The notes beneath the pieces were generated by a model. It was not told the DNA's origin and made no database searches. It saw only the letters and a program-made list of their open reading frames with translations. The position numbers were made by a program, and so were the translations under genes. Positions 34,651 through 43,794 of a stretch of DNA of 64,000 bases are shown piece after piece. Origin of the DNA: Bacteroidota bacterium (GTDB lineage Bacteria > Bacteroidota > Bacteroidia > Chitinophagales > Chitinophagaceae); contig CANGFA010000002.1 in NCBI GenBank assembly GCA_947453145.1, forward strand, positions 1 to 64,000. Direction: 5' to 3'. Position 1 is the first letter of the stretch, and each line of letters opens with the position of its first letter.

Positions 34651-35667
34651 ATGCAAACTATATTAGTAACTGGAGGTTGTGGATATATTGGAGCACATAC
34701 CATTGTGGATTTAATTGAAAATGGATTTGATGTTATTTCGGCCGATAATTTGTCAAGAGCATCAGACAACTCTTTGTTGGGCATTGAAAAAATTACGGGT
34801 AAGAGAATTAAAAATTATAGGGTTGACCTAACTGATAAAAAAACTACGGAAGCGATTTTTATTGAAAACCCAAGCATTGTTGGTATTATTCATTTTGCCG
34901 CATATAAAGCAGTTGGTGAATCGGTGGAGAAACCCTTAGATTATTACGATAATAATTTATTTTCGCTGGTACACCTTTTGCAAATGGCTGTAAAATACAA
35001 TGCCAAGCATTTTATTTTTTCTTCGTCTTGTACAGTTTATGGCAATCCGGAAAGCATTCCTGTTACCGAAGAGACTCCATTACAAACAGCAGCCTCTCCC
35101 TATGGCGCAACCAAACAGATGGGTGAAACCATTGTACGAGATACCTCCTTTACGTATCCATTGTCTACCATCCTATTAAGATATTTTAATCCAGTGGGGG
35201 CACATCCTTCCACTGCAATTGGAGAATTGCCTATTGGACGTCCACAAAATTTAGTACCCGCAATTACCCAAACAGCCATAGGTAAATTACCCACCATGCA
35301 AGTGCATGGCGCCGATTATGATACGCGTGACGGCAGCTGCATTAGAGACTATATTCATGTTTGTGATATTGCACATGCACATACTTTAGCTTTGCAATTT
35401 TCAATAAAAAATAATAAAGAAAAGTCTTGTGAAGTATTTAATCTAGGTACAGGTAATGGTATCACCGTTTTAGAAGCTATCCATGCTTTTGAAAAAGTGA
35501 GTGGCGTAAAATTAAATTATGAAGTAGGGCCTAGAAGAGCCGGCGATATTGTAGCTATTTATGCAAACAATGACAAGGCCGTAACTCAATTAGGCTGGAA
35601 ATGCAAATATGGACTCGACGAAATGATGTTAACTGCCTGGCAGTGGGAACAAAGCCTAGTAAAATAA
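34651..35667 (+). CDS. galE: UDP-glucose 4-epimerase
   Basis: A 338-residue extended short-chain dehydrogenase that interconverts UDP-glucose and UDP-galactose. The NAD motif is GGCGYIG at 8-14, and catalytic Y151 and K155 lie in SPYGATKQMGE after SSSCTVYGNPE. Substrate-side segments include YFNPVGAHPS, RDGSCIRDYIHVCDIA and the C-terminal DIVAIYANNDKA. It could also act on N-acetylated sugars. It is separated from the kinase gene by 48 bases and followed by a strong terminator. Confidence 0.94.
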   Translation: MQTILVTGGCGYIGAHTIVDLIENGFDVISADNLSRASDNSLLGIEKITGKRIKNYRVDLTDKKTTEAIFIENPSIVGIIHFAAYKAVGESVEKPLDYYDNNLFSLVHLLQMAVKYNAKHFIFSSSCTVYGNPESIPVTEETPLQTAASPYGATKQMGETIVRDTSFTYPLSTILLRYFNPVGAHPSTAIGELPIGRPQNLVPAITQTAIGKLPTMQVHGADYDTRDGSCIRDYIHVCDIAHAHTLALQFSIKNNKEKSCEVFNLGTGNGITVLEAIHAFEKVSGVKLNYEVGPRRAGDIVAIYANNDKAVTQLGWKCKYGLDEMMLTAWQWEQSLVK

Positions 35668-35683
35668 ATTTAATTGCCTCGTC

Positions 35684-35718
35684 AAAAAAAGGTCTCGAAA
35701 TTTCGAGACCTTTTTTTT
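35684..35718. terminator. Strong bidirectional terminator
   Basis: A 14-bp stem AAAAAAAGGTCTCG with its complement around AAATTT, between the convergent galE and prfA genes. Confidence 0.93.
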
Positions 35719-35754
35719 ATAAATTACATTATTAATAAGTTATTACTGCCCCCC

Positions 35755-36819
35755 TTAATTTTGCACCAACATTTTTTCGGCATTTTCCGCCATTTGCAAA
35801 GCTTCAATAAATTCTTCTATTTCTCCATTCACAACGGCGTCTAAATTATAAGAAGTTACATTCACGCGGTGGTCTGTAACCCTTCCCTGTGGCCAGTTGT
35901 AAGTTCTAATTTTTGCACTTCTATCCCCAGTGCTTACTAATGTTTTACGATGTCTTGAAATTTCATCCTCTTGCTTTCTTACTTGTTCTTCAAATAACTT
36001 AGTACGCATCATACCCATTGCTTTCTCTCGGTTACCCAACTGAGAACGTTCCGTTTGACAAATAATTACGGTACCTGTTGGAATATGCGTCAACATTACT
36101 TTGGTCTCTACCTTGTTTACGTTTTGTCCACCCGCACCACCACTACGAGAAGTCTCCATTTTTACATCCGCAGGATTTAATACAAAATCTAATTCTTCCG
36201 CTTCTGGCATCACTGCCACTGTTGCGGCCGATGTATGCACACGACCTTGCGTTTCTGTACTTGGAACACGTTGTACACGGTGCACACCGCTCTCAAATTT
36301 CATGGTCCCATAAACATCCTCACCTGTTACTTCTAAAATTACTTCCTTGTAACCACCCACCGATCCTTCGCTTTCACTTGCAATAGCTACTTTCCATCCT
36401 TTCTTTTGACAGTATCTTGTGTACATGCCCAATAAATCACCCACAAATAAACTGGCTTCATCACCTCCTGTTCCGGCACGTAATTCTATGATTGCATTTT
36501 TATCATCCTGAGGATCTTTTGGAATCAATAACTTAGTCAACTCTTTTTCTAGGGTCTCTTTTTCTTCCTCCAATGCAGGCATTTCCATTTTTGCCAATTC
36601 ACGCATATCCGCGTCATCTCCGTTTAAAGATTCTTTAGCAAATTTATGTTCATCCAACACCTTCACATATCTTAAATAAGGCTGTACAATTTTTTCCAAG
36701 GAGCGGTATTCCTTACTCATCTTACCAAACTCAGTTTGGTTATTAATGATCTCAGGATTGGTCAAAGCCACCCCTACTTGGTCAAATCTGGCTTTTATGG
36801 CTTCTAATTTGTCTAACAT
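35755..36819 (-). CDS. prfA: Peptide chain release factor 1
   Basis: A 354-residue factor that reads UAA and UAG stop codons and triggers peptide release. The codon-recognition tripeptide is PST (186-188; the P-x-T motif marks RF1), and the GGQ catalytic loop is at 230-232 in [16 protein letters not shown] start at ATG 36819 ([12 protein letters not shown]); in-frame codons further upstream give a non-family extension. A perfect promoter element lies 17 bases upstream. It is divergent from the M19 dipeptidase gene. Confidence 0.96.
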   Translation of the reverse strand: MLDKLEAIKARFDQVGVALTNPEIINNQTEFGKMSKEYRSLEKIVQPYLRYVKVLDEHKFAKESLNGDDADMRELAKMEMPALEEEKETLEKELTKLLIPKDPQDDKNAIIELRAGTGGDEASLFVGDLLGMYTRYCQKKGWKVAIASESEGSVGGYKEVILEVTGEDVYGTMKFESGVHRVQRVPSTETQGRVHTSAATVAVMPEAEELDFVLNPADVKMETSRSGGAGGQNVNKVETKVMLTHIPTGTVIICQTERSQLGNREKAMGMMRTKLFEEQVRKQEDEISRHRKTLVSTGDRSAKIRTYNWPQGRVTDHRVNVTSYNLDAVVNGEIEEFIEALQMAENAEKMLVQN

Positions 36820-36836
36820 AGTCGTATTTCTGTGCG

Positions 36837-36844
36837 CAAAAATA
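36837..36844 (-). promoter_or_regulatory. TAnnTTTG element (TATTTTTG) for prfA
   Basis: Exact match on the minus strand, 17 bases upstream of the prfA start, in the 60-base divergent gap. Confidence 0.5.
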
Positions 36845-36879
36845 GCTATTTTAGTTGTCAATTAAAACAATCCCTACGC

Positions 36880-38037
36880 ATGAAATACTTAGTACCCCTT
36901 TTTATGGCTTTCTCCATTGCTTCTCAAGGCCAAGACATTCATTTTAAATCTGTTTTAGTAGATACACATAATGATGCTGTTACTGCTTGTATAGAGAAAA
37001 AAGTGAGTTTGGATCAGGACCTAACAGGCATTAATCATTCCGATTTAAAACGTTTTAAAGAAGGGGGCGTTGACTATCAATTATTTTCCATTTGGTGTGA
37101 TGGCGATAAGAAAAATCCATACGCTTGGGCGATGCGCGAAATGGATACCATTGACGCCGTAGCTGCAAGAAATCCGGATAAAATGATCGTAGCAAAAACT
37201 TGGAAAGAAATTGAGCAAGCCTTAAAAGAGGGAAAGTTTATTGCTCAATATGGCGTGGAAGGTGGTCATATGATTGAAGATAATATTGACAGACTAGACA
37301 CTTTTTATAAAAGAGGTGTTAGATACATGACCCTTACTTGGAACAACTCACCAAGTTGGGCAAGTTCACATGCCGATGAGAAAGATCCTAAATACACAGG
37401 CCACAAAGGATTAAATGCTTTTGGAAAAGAAGTAATTGCTCGCATGAATAAGTTGGGCATTATTGTAGATATTTCACATGTAGGAGAAACCACTTTTTGG
37501 GATGCCATTAAAACAACTTCCAAGCCAGTAATTGCATCACACAGTGACGCTTATAGCATTAACCCTGTATCTAGAAATTTAAAAGACGATCAAATTAAAG
37601 CAGTAGGAAAAAACGGTGGCGTTATCAGTTTAAATTTTTATTCTGCTTTTGTGGATAGTAATTACGCGAAAAAAGCAAGTGCATTTTACTTTTCTCATAA
37701 AAAAGAATTTGATTCTTTGGTAGCCACTGGTATGCAGAAAGAATATGTAGTTGGACAAATTGCCAACAAATACAAAGTAGAAGCAGATGCCATAAAACCA
37801 GACATTGAAGTACTAATGCATCACTTTGATCATATTGTAAAATTAATTGGAATAGACCATGTTGGATTAGGTTCCGACTTTGATGGTATTGATTCTGCTC
37901 CTTTGCAATTAAAGACTGTATTGGATTATCCTGAATTCACTAAAGCGTTAATAAAGCGTGGTTACAAGGATGAGGATATTGCAAAAGTATTAGGAGGGAA
38001 CTTCCTTCGTGTGTATCGTATTAATAATCCTAATTAA
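36880..38037 (+). CDS. M19 membrane dipeptidase family protein, secreted
   Basis: A 385-residue protein with a short signal peptide (MKYLVPLFMAFSIASQGQ). ATG 36880 is preferred over an upstream in-frame start because it places the signal peptide at the N terminus. Renal-dipeptidase zinc ligands are visible as H30-x-D32 (VDTHNDA), E127 (GVEGGHMIED), and His residues in VDISHVGE and IASHSDAYS, with the C-terminal GLGSDFDGI. The family cleaves dipeptides, often those containing D-residues, in the periplasm. The following terminator overlaps its stop codon. The specific substrate is unknown. Confidence 0.9.
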   Translation: MKYLVPLFMAFSIASQGQDIHFKSVLVDTHNDAVTACIEKKVSLDQDLTGINHSDLKRFKEGGVDYQLFSIWCDGDKKNPYAWAMREMDTIDAVAARNPDKMIVAKTWKEIEQALKEGKFIAQYGVEGGHMIEDNIDRLDTFYKRGVRYMTLTWNNSPSWASSHADEKDPKYTGHKGLNAFGKEVIARMNKLGIIVDISHVGETTFWDAIKTTSKPVIASHSDAYSINPVSRNLKDDQIKAVGKNGGVISLNFYSAFVDSNYAKKASAFYFSHKKEFDSLVATGMQKEYVVGQIANKYKVEADAIKPDIEVLMHHFDHIVKLIGIDHVGLGSDFDGIDSAPLQLKTVLDYPEFTKALIKRGYKDEDIAKVLGGNFLRVYRINNPN

Positions 38038-38081
38038 ATAAAAGCCCTCTTAATAAAATTTAAGAGGGCTTTTATTTTTCA
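38036..38081. terminator. Bidirectional terminator
   Basis: A 17-bp stem AAATAAAAGCCCTCTTA with its complement and an 8-base loop. Its left arm begins inside the dipeptidase stop codon, and it also ends the convergent E1 gene. Confidence 0.9.
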
Positions 38082-38085
38082 ATAG

Positions 38086-40077
38086 TTAGAAGGCTAGTAG
38101 TTTTTGCATGGTTTCATGCAACCTGCTATTGGCTAAATATTGTTTTTCTAAAACAGTATTAAATGGAATAGGTGTGTCTAGGGATGCACAACGCATAATA
38201 GGTGCATCCAATTGGGTAAAGCAATGCTCCGCAATCCAGGCACTTAATTCACCACCTATACCACCCGTTAAATTATCTTCATGTAATATTAATACTTTTC
38301 CTGTGCTTGCAACTGATTCGCTAATTGCTTCGTAATCCAATGGTGCCAGGCTTCTTAAGTCTAATAGGGTTAAGGATACCTGTTCATTTTCCGCTGCATA
38401 TTTATGAGCCCAATGCACCCCCATGCCATAAGTAATAATGGTTGCATCGGTTCCTTTGCTAATAAATTTTGCTTTACCAATAGGCACTTGATAATAGGCA
38501 TCCGGCACCTCTCCTTCTATACTTCTATACATGGCCTTATGTTCAAAATATAAAACAGGATTGGGATCAGAAAGTGCTGCAATCATTAATCCTTTTGCAT
38601 CCGCAGGATTGGAAGGATATACCACTTTTAATCCTGGCACATGTGTAAACCATGCTTCATTGGACTGTGAATGGAATGGACCCGCTCCCACGCCAGCGCC
38701 TGTTGGCATTCTTACCACCACGTCCGCATTTTGCCCCCATCTATAATGCACCTTTGCTAAATTATTTACAATCTGATTAAATCCAACGGTCACAAAATCT
38801 GCAAATTGCATCTCCATCACCGACTTTATTCCTTCCAAACTTAAGCCCAAAGCCGCACCCACTATTGCACTTTCACAAATAGGTGTATTGCGTATTCTTT
38901 GTTTGCCAAATTCATTTACAAAACCTTCGGTCATTTTAAATGCACCTCCATATTCTGCAATGTCCTGACCCATGATAATCATTTCCGGATAACGATGCAT
39001 GGATGCACGCAAGGCATCACTGATGGATTCAATAAATCTTTTATGTTGTACAACAGGTGTATCTAAACTTTCTAAGGTTGGAATGTCATGCTCAGTAATT
39101 GGTGCAAATACATCGGATAATTCAGTTGCTACTTCAGGCACAAATGGAGTGGTTTCCATCACTTGATGCAAATCCGCCTCTATTGATAATTTAATTGAAT
39201 CACGAATTGCAACAACATCAGCAGCACTTACAAAAGCTTTCTCTATTAAATAATCTTCATAATTTTTAATAGGATCTCGCTCCCCCCATAAGTCAAATAA
39301 GTTTTTTGGGACATACTTAACGCCACTCGCTTCCTCATGTCCTCTCATCCTAAATGTATCACACTCAATTAAATAAGGTTTTTGATTTTTAATACAATAT
39401 TCTCTAACCCCTTTAATAGTATTGTATACTTCTAAAATATTATTACCGTCAATACGCACGCCTTCCATACCATATCCTTTTGCTCTATCAATTAAATGAT
39501 CACATTTATATTGTTCATTGGTAGGCGTACTTAATCCATATCCATTATTTTCGATAATAAATATCACGGGCAAATTCCAGACAGCAGCTACATTTAATGC
39601 TTCATGAAAATCGCCTTCACTAGTACCTCCATCTCCCGTAAATGCTAAGGCACATTTTTGCTCCCCTCTTTGTTGGTATGCCAATGCAACACCATCTGCA
39701 ATAGCTAATTGAGGGCCTAAATGGGAAATCATTCCACAAACAAAATGTGCTTTAGATCCAAAATGAAAACTACGCTCTCTTGCTTTGCTATAGCCTGTTA
39801 CATCGCCCTGCCATTGTTTAAATAATTCGGTTAAAGGCATATTTCTGGAAGTAAACACCCCTAGATTTCTATGCAATGGCATAATCCATTCATCACTATC
39901 CATTGCCAATGTAGCTCCAACCGAAATGGCTTCTTGTCCAATACCACTAAACCATTTACTAATTTTCCCTTGACGTAATAGAATCAACATTTTTTCTTCT
40001 ATCATTCTTGGCAATAACAAAGAACGATAAAAGCTTATTAATTGTGGATGATCTAAATTACCAGGCTGGAATTGCAT
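38086..40077 (-). CDS. 2-oxoacid dehydrogenase E1, fused alpha and beta subunits
   Basis: A 663-residue fusion. The alpha part (about 1-330) holds the thiamine diphosphate motif beginning GDGGTSEGDFHEALN and ending IIENNG, and the GMEGVRIDGNN segment. The beta part (about 340-663) has MGQDIAEYGGAFKMTEGF, TPICESAIVGAALGLS and RMPTGAGVGAGPFHSQSNEA. The fused order is common in Bacteroidota and is usually annotated as branched-chain or generic 2-oxoacid dehydrogenase E1. The protein decarboxylates the oxoacid and acylates an E2 lipoyl group. An E2 is encoded at 21781-23433, but the two are not an operon; whether they partner is unknown. A perfect promoter element precedes it. Confidence 0.92.
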   Translation of the reverse strand: MQFQPGNLDHPQLISFYRSLLLPRMIEEKMLILLRQGKISKWFSGIGQEAISVGATLAMDSDEWIMPLHRNLGVFTSRNMPLTELFKQWQGDVTGYSKARERSFHFGSKAHFVCGMISHLGPQLAIADGVALAYQQRGEQKCALAFTGDGGTSEGDFHEALNVAAVWNLPVIFIIENNGYGLSTPTNEQYKCDHLIDRAKGYGMEGVRIDGNNILEVYNTIKGVREYCIKNQKPYLIECDTFRMRGHEEASGVKYVPKNLFDLWGERDPIKNYEDYLIEKAFVSAADVVAIRDSIKLSIEADLHQVMETTPFVPEVATELSDVFAPITEHDIPTLESLDTPVVQHKRFIESISDALRASMHRYPEMIIMGQDIAEYGGAFKMTEGFVNEFGKQRIRNTPICESAIVGAALGLSLEGIKSVMEMQFADFVTVGFNQIVNNLAKVHYRWGQNADVVVRMPTGAGVGAGPFHSQSNEAWFTHVPGLKVVYPSNPADAKGLMIAALSDPNPVLYFEHKAMYRSIEGEVPDAYYQVPIGKAKFISKGTDATIITYGMGVHWAHKYAAENEQVSLTLLDLRSLAPLDYEAISESVASTGKVLILHEDNLTGGIGGELSAWIAEHCFTQLDAPIMRCASLDTPIPFNTVLEKQYLANSRLHETMQKLLAF

Positions 40078-40095
40078 TAGGTTTATTTAAGTATT

Positions 40096-40103
40096 CAAAT
40101 TTA
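40096..40103 (-). promoter_or_regulatory. TAnnTTTG element (TAAATTTG) for E1 gene
   Basis: Exact match on the minus strand, 18 bases upstream of the ATG at 40077. Confidence 0.5.
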
Positions 40104-40155
40104 CCATATTTAGTGACATAGGCACTTTATTAGCCCTTTTAATACTACTAAAAAT

Positions 40156-40185
40156 AAAAAGTCCCGAAATAATCGGGACTTTTTT
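40156..40185 (-). terminator. Terminator after BI-1 gene
   Basis: Stem AAAAAGTCCCGA / TCGGGACTTTTT with a 5-base loop AATAA. It lies just past the stop of the minus-strand BI-1 gene, with U-rich continuation on that strand. Confidence 0.88.
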
Positions 40186-40201
40186 AATAGGTTTTTAAAA
40201 A

Positions 40202-40969
40202 CTAATTTCTTGAATTGAGTTTGCTCAATAGTTTTAGGATCTCTAAGTATAACCAAACCAAGGTTACCAATAAACCAAAGGCACCATACCATTCCATATA
40301 TTTAGGCGCACCCATTTCAGCCGCTTTTTCAATTGAATCAAAATCTAATAATAAATTTAAAGCAGCAATTCCCACAATAAATAAACTTATACCAATGCTT
40401 AATGGAGAGCTATCAAAAGCAAAGCCCATATTCACACCAAAGAATCCTAATATCCAAACAATTAAATAAAATAAACCAATGCCCATTGTAGCAGATATAA
40501 TAATGGATCTTAACCGATTGGTTACATTAATAATTCTAAAATTGTACAATAAGAACATCGCAAGCGCCACTCCCAAGGTTAAACCTACTGCGTGTAAAAT
40601 AATATTTGGATAAGACTTTGCAAACATGGCATTAAAAAATGCACTAATGCCTCCAATAAATAAACCTTCTAAAATTGCATATGCTGGAGCAATATAGCCT
40701 GCCCAATTGGGTTTAAACATCATCACCAATGCTAATATAAAACCACCGATAGCACCCGCAATCATAACAGTGGTAGCGGTACCAGCAGTTTCTTGAGTAA
40801 ACAAATTCCAAGTATACATGGCAGAAGCCATTACCATTAATAATAAAAAGCCGAATTTATTAATGGTTCCACGAAGACTCATTACACCAAATGCCGCTGA
40901 GTTTTCATTTAAACTTTTATCAAAGATTTTCTCCGTTAAAGTTGGATTACTGGTTCTAAATGCGCCCAT
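40202..40969 (-). CDS. Bax inhibitor-1/YccA-family membrane protein
   Basis: A 255-residue inner-membrane protein with seven hydrophobic segments from about residue 37 onward. The N terminus FRTSNPTLTEKIFDKS and the C-terminal ASxIxxxxxD-like part LLDFDSIEKAAEMGAPKYMEW are shared with the longer bacterial BI-1 subgroup. YetJ, a relative, is a pH-dependent calcium leak channel; function in this subgroup is not established. The gene is bounded by its own terminator and a 63-base gap from the deacetylase gene upstream. Confidence 0.87.
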   Translation of the reverse strand: MGAFRTSNPTLTEKIFDKSLNENSAAFGVMSLRGTINKFGFLLLMVMASAMYTWNLFTQETAGTATTVMIAGAIGGFILALVMMFKPNWAGYIAPAYAILEGLFIGGISAFFNAMFAKSYPNIILHAVGLTLGVALAMFLLYNFRIINVTNRLRSIIISATMGIGLFYLIVWILGFFGVNMGFAFDSSPLSIGISLFIVGIAALNLLLDFDSIEKAAEMGAPKYMEWYGAFGLLVTLVWLYLEILKLLSKLNSRN

Positions 40970-41032
40970 AGTTTTTAGTTTTTGAATTATAAAATTACAA
41001 AATAAATACAGAAATAAATTGCAAACAAAATG

Positions 41033-41830
41033 TTAACGTCCACCGTTTTTCAAACCAGGGTACTGGGTAATTTTACGCAACTGGTAATTGGGATTTTTCT
41101 TTAACAAGCCAATCATGGTTGCTAATTTTGCAGAGTCAACTGAAGTTCTAAACATATGATCATGCATAAGTACTACTAAATGACTTTTGGTCATCGTATG
41201 ATTATGTGCAAAAGTAGAATCAATCATTTGAGCGAGCTTTTCGGCAGACTCTAAAGGTTTTCCTTGTTTATTAAAGCCCCACTCTACATCCCAACCCATT
41301 ACATTGTATCCGGCACTATCTAATCTTTGCACCACCGGTTTTACCAATCCACTTGATTTTTTTAAGACGGTTGTATTCCAAGCGCTATTCCCCGGCAAAC
41401 GAATAATATTATTGGTAATGTTTAGCGAATGTTGTGCTTTTTCAAAATCAAGAAACGCCGCATCTGGATGATGATAAAAATCCTTGTACTTCCCATTCGC
41501 ATGGGTATAGCTGTGGTTAGTAATAACAAATAAGTCTGGGTTTTGCAAAATTCTATTGTACAAAGCCTTGGCCTTTGGTCCACCTGCTTGATGCAGACCT
41601 ACTTCAAAAAAGGTAGCTTGAATTTTTTGATTTAAACAAATATCAATGCAATTAGAAGTACCTATTAAAGGCCCATCATCAAAAGTTAAATAAATGAATT
41701 TAGTGTCTTTTGTCACGGGCGGCTCTGGGGCAATCGTTGGCTGCACAATTACCTTAGGAACGTTCGTATTGTTTTTGCTAGGGGGTAATAAAATAAGGGA
41801 GAAAATGTAAAAAAAAGGGGCGATAATCAT
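41033..41830 (-). CDS. Polysaccharide deacetylase (NodB domain), membrane-anchored
   Basis: A 265-residue carbohydrate esterase family 4 protein. The N terminus MIIAPFFYIFSLILLPP is an uncleaved anchor or signal peptide. Motif 1 is YLTFDDGPLIG, motif 2 is NHSYTHAN (zinc His pair), and later segments DSAGYNVMGWDVEWG and HLVVLMHDH correspond to motifs 3 to 5. It should remove N- or O-acetyl groups from peptidoglycan or another surface glycan. It is alone, divergent from korA. Its promoter element is 19 bases upstream. Confidence 0.87.
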   Translation of the reverse strand: MIIAPFFYIFSLILLPPSKNNTNVPKVIVQPTIAPEPPVTKDTKFIYLTFDDGPLIGTSNCIDICLNQKIQATFFEVGLHQAGGPKAKALYNRILQNPDLFVITNHSYTHANGKYKDFYHHPDAAFLDFEKAQHSLNITNNIIRLPGNSAWNTTVLKKSSGLVKPVVQRLDSAGYNVMGWDVEWGFNKQGKPLESAEKLAQMIDSTFAHNHTMTKSHLVVLMHDHMFRTSVDSAKLATMIGLLKKNPNYQLRKITQYPGLKNGGR

Positions 41831-41849
41831 ATTGCCTAGAATTAGTGCT

Positions 41850-41857
41850 CAAAGTTA
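41850..41857 (-). promoter_or_regulatory. TAnnTTTG element (TAACTTTG) for deacetylase gene
   Basis: Exact match on the minus strand, 19 bases upstream of the start at 41830. Confidence 0.5.
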
Positions 41858-41912
41858 GGCAAGAAAATAGAAAAAAAACAATAAAATTTAAGCATTTAGG
41901 CTTGCTGGTATG

Positions 41913-41920
41913 TACCTTTG
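41913..41920 (+). promoter_or_regulatory. TAnnTTTG promoter element (TACCTTTG) before korA
   Basis: Exact match 19 bases upstream of the ATG at 41940. Confidence 0.5.
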
Positions 41921-41939
41921 AGCTCAAATATATAGCTAT

Positions 41940-43787
41940 ATGCAGAACGAAGTTATTTTACAAGATGTAGTGATCAAGTTTGCAGGAGACAGTGGTGACG
42001 GAATGCAATTGACAGGACAACAATTCACAAACAATACTGCTATTTTAGGTATTGATCTTGCAACCTTCCCCGATTTTCCTGCGGAGATTAGAGCTCCTAT
42101 TGGAACCTTACCTGGGGTGAGTGGATTCCAAGTGCACTTTAGTTCTGATAAAGTATATACACCTGGTGATGCATGTGATGTATTGGTAGCCATGAATGCT
42201 GCTGCATTAAAAGTAAATTTAAAAGGTTTAAAAAAAGGCGGAAAAATTATTGCAAACACAGATGGTTTTGATGTTAAAAATTTACGTCTTGCAAATTATG
42301 CCGAAGGTATTAATCCACTAGAAGATGGAAGTTTAGATGGTTATGAGTTAACTAAAATTGATGTTACTAAATTAACACGTGAAGCTTTAAAAGATTTCCC
42401 TGAATTGGGAAACAAAGAAAGAGATCGTGCTAAAAATATGTTTGTATTAGGTGTTATATATTGGGTATACAATAGAGACCTAGACACCACTTTAAGTTTT
42501 TTAAAGGAGAAATTTGGCAAGAAAGAATCTATCTTAAATAGTAACATCGCTGTTTTAAAAGCGGGTTATTACTATGGGGAGACTGCCGAATTGTTTAATG
42601 CAGCTCGATTCAAAGTAGAGAAGTCTAAAATGGATCCAGGTACTTATCGTAGTATTATGGGAAACCAAGCATTATCCATGGGATTAATTGCTGCTTCTCA
42701 AAAAGCAAAATTGCCTTTATTCTTAGGCTCTTATCCAATTACACCTGCTACGGATATTTTACATGAATTAAGCAAGTATAAAAATTTTGGTGTTAGAACC
42801 TTCCAAGCTGAGGATGAAATTGCAGGTATTGCAGCTGCAATAGGTGCTAGCTATGGTGGACAAATTGGTTTAACCACTACTTCGGGACCAGGTATGGCTT
42901 TAAAAACTGAAGCATTGGGATTGGCAATGATGTTAGAATTGCCATTGGTAATTGTGAACATTCAAAGAGGAGGTCCATCAACTGGTTTACCTACAAAAAC
43001 AGAGCAAAGTGATTTGTTACAAGCTTATTATGGACGAAATGGTGAAGCACCTATCCCCATTTTAGCAACATCAACGCCAAGTGATTGTTTTGAAATGGCA
43101 TTTGAAGCAGTTAGAATTGCTTTACAACATATGACTCCAGTTATTTTATTAAGTGATGGTTATATTGCAAATGGTGCAGAGCCATGGAAATTCCCTAAAG
43201 CGGCTGACCTTCCTGAAATTGAAGTGACTTTTAAAACCAAGTTAGACGAAGGCGAGTTAAAGTATAAACCATATACACGTAACGAAAAATTAGCGCGCCC
43301 TTGGGCGGTTCCTGGTACACCAGGTTTAGAACACCGTATTGGTGGCTTGGAAAAACAACATGAAACGGGTAATGTAAACTACGAAGCGGAGAACCACCAG
43401 TTCATGATTAAGATGAGAGAAGCAAAAGTGGAAAAAATCGCCGACTATATTCCAAAACAAACCATTGACAGCGGTGCTGAAAAAGGAAAAGTATTGGTAT
43501 TAGGATGGGGTTCTACTTATGGTACTATTAAAGGTACGGTAATGGAATTACAAGCACAAGGTAAAGCAGTAAGCCACGCGCACATTAAATATATGCGTCC
43601 TTTCCCTAGCAACTTAGGAGATATTCTTAAGAATTTTGAAACGGTATTGATACCTGAAATTAACAATGGTCAATTGATAAAAATCATCCGTGATAAATAC
43701 TTTGTAGATGCAAAAGGATACAACAAAATGATGGGTGTGCCTATTACAAAACAAGAATTATCAGACGCTATAAACCAATACTTATAG
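41940..43787 (+). CDS. korA: 2-oxoacid:acceptor oxidoreductase, fused gamma-alpha subunit (KorA)
   Basis: A 615-residue subunit of a 2-oxoacid:ferredoxin oxidoreductase. The N-terminal gamma domain (to about 190) has FAGDSGDGMQLTGQQF and FPAEIRAPIGTLPGVSGFQ. The alpha domain has GNQALSMGLIAAS, FLGSYPITPATDILHEL, FQAEDEIAGIAAAIGASYGG and TTSGPGMALKTEALGLA, and the C-terminal domain begins about KVLVLGWGSTYG. The length fits the 2-oxoglutarate type. The catalytic beta subunit with thiamine diphosphate and the 4Fe-4S cluster normally follows, but here nth on the opposite strand begins 8 bases after the stop. The partner must lie elsewhere. Confidence 0.92.
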   Translation: MQNEVILQDVVIKFAGDSGDGMQLTGQQFTNNTAILGIDLATFPDFPAEIRAPIGTLPGVSGFQVHFSSDKVYTPGDACDVLVAMNAAALKVNLKGLKKGGKIIANTDGFDVKNLRLANYAEGINPLEDGSLDGYELTKIDVTKLTREALKDFPELGNKERDRAKNMFVLGVIYWVYNRDLDTTLSFLKEKFGKKESILNSNIAVLKAGYYYGETAELFNAARFKVEKSKMDPGTYRSIMGNQALSMGLIAASQKAKLPLFLGSYPITPATDILHELSKYKNFGVRTFQAEDEIAGIAAAIGASYGGQIGLTTTSGPGMALKTEALGLAMMLELPLVIVNIQRGGPSTGLPTKTEQSDLLQAYYGRNGEAPIPILATSTPSDCFEMAFEAVRIALQHMTPVILLSDGYIANGAEPWKFPKAADLPEIEVTFKTKLDEGELKYKPYTRNEKLARPWAVPGTPGLEHRIGGLEKQHETGNVNYEAENHQFMIKMREAKVEKIADYIPKQTIDSGAEKGKVLVLGWGSTYGTIKGTVMELQAQGKAVSHAHIKYMRPFPSNLGDILKNFETVLIPEINNGQLIKIIRDKYFVDAKGYNKMMGVPITKQELSDAINQYL

Positions 43788-43794
43788 TTGTCTT

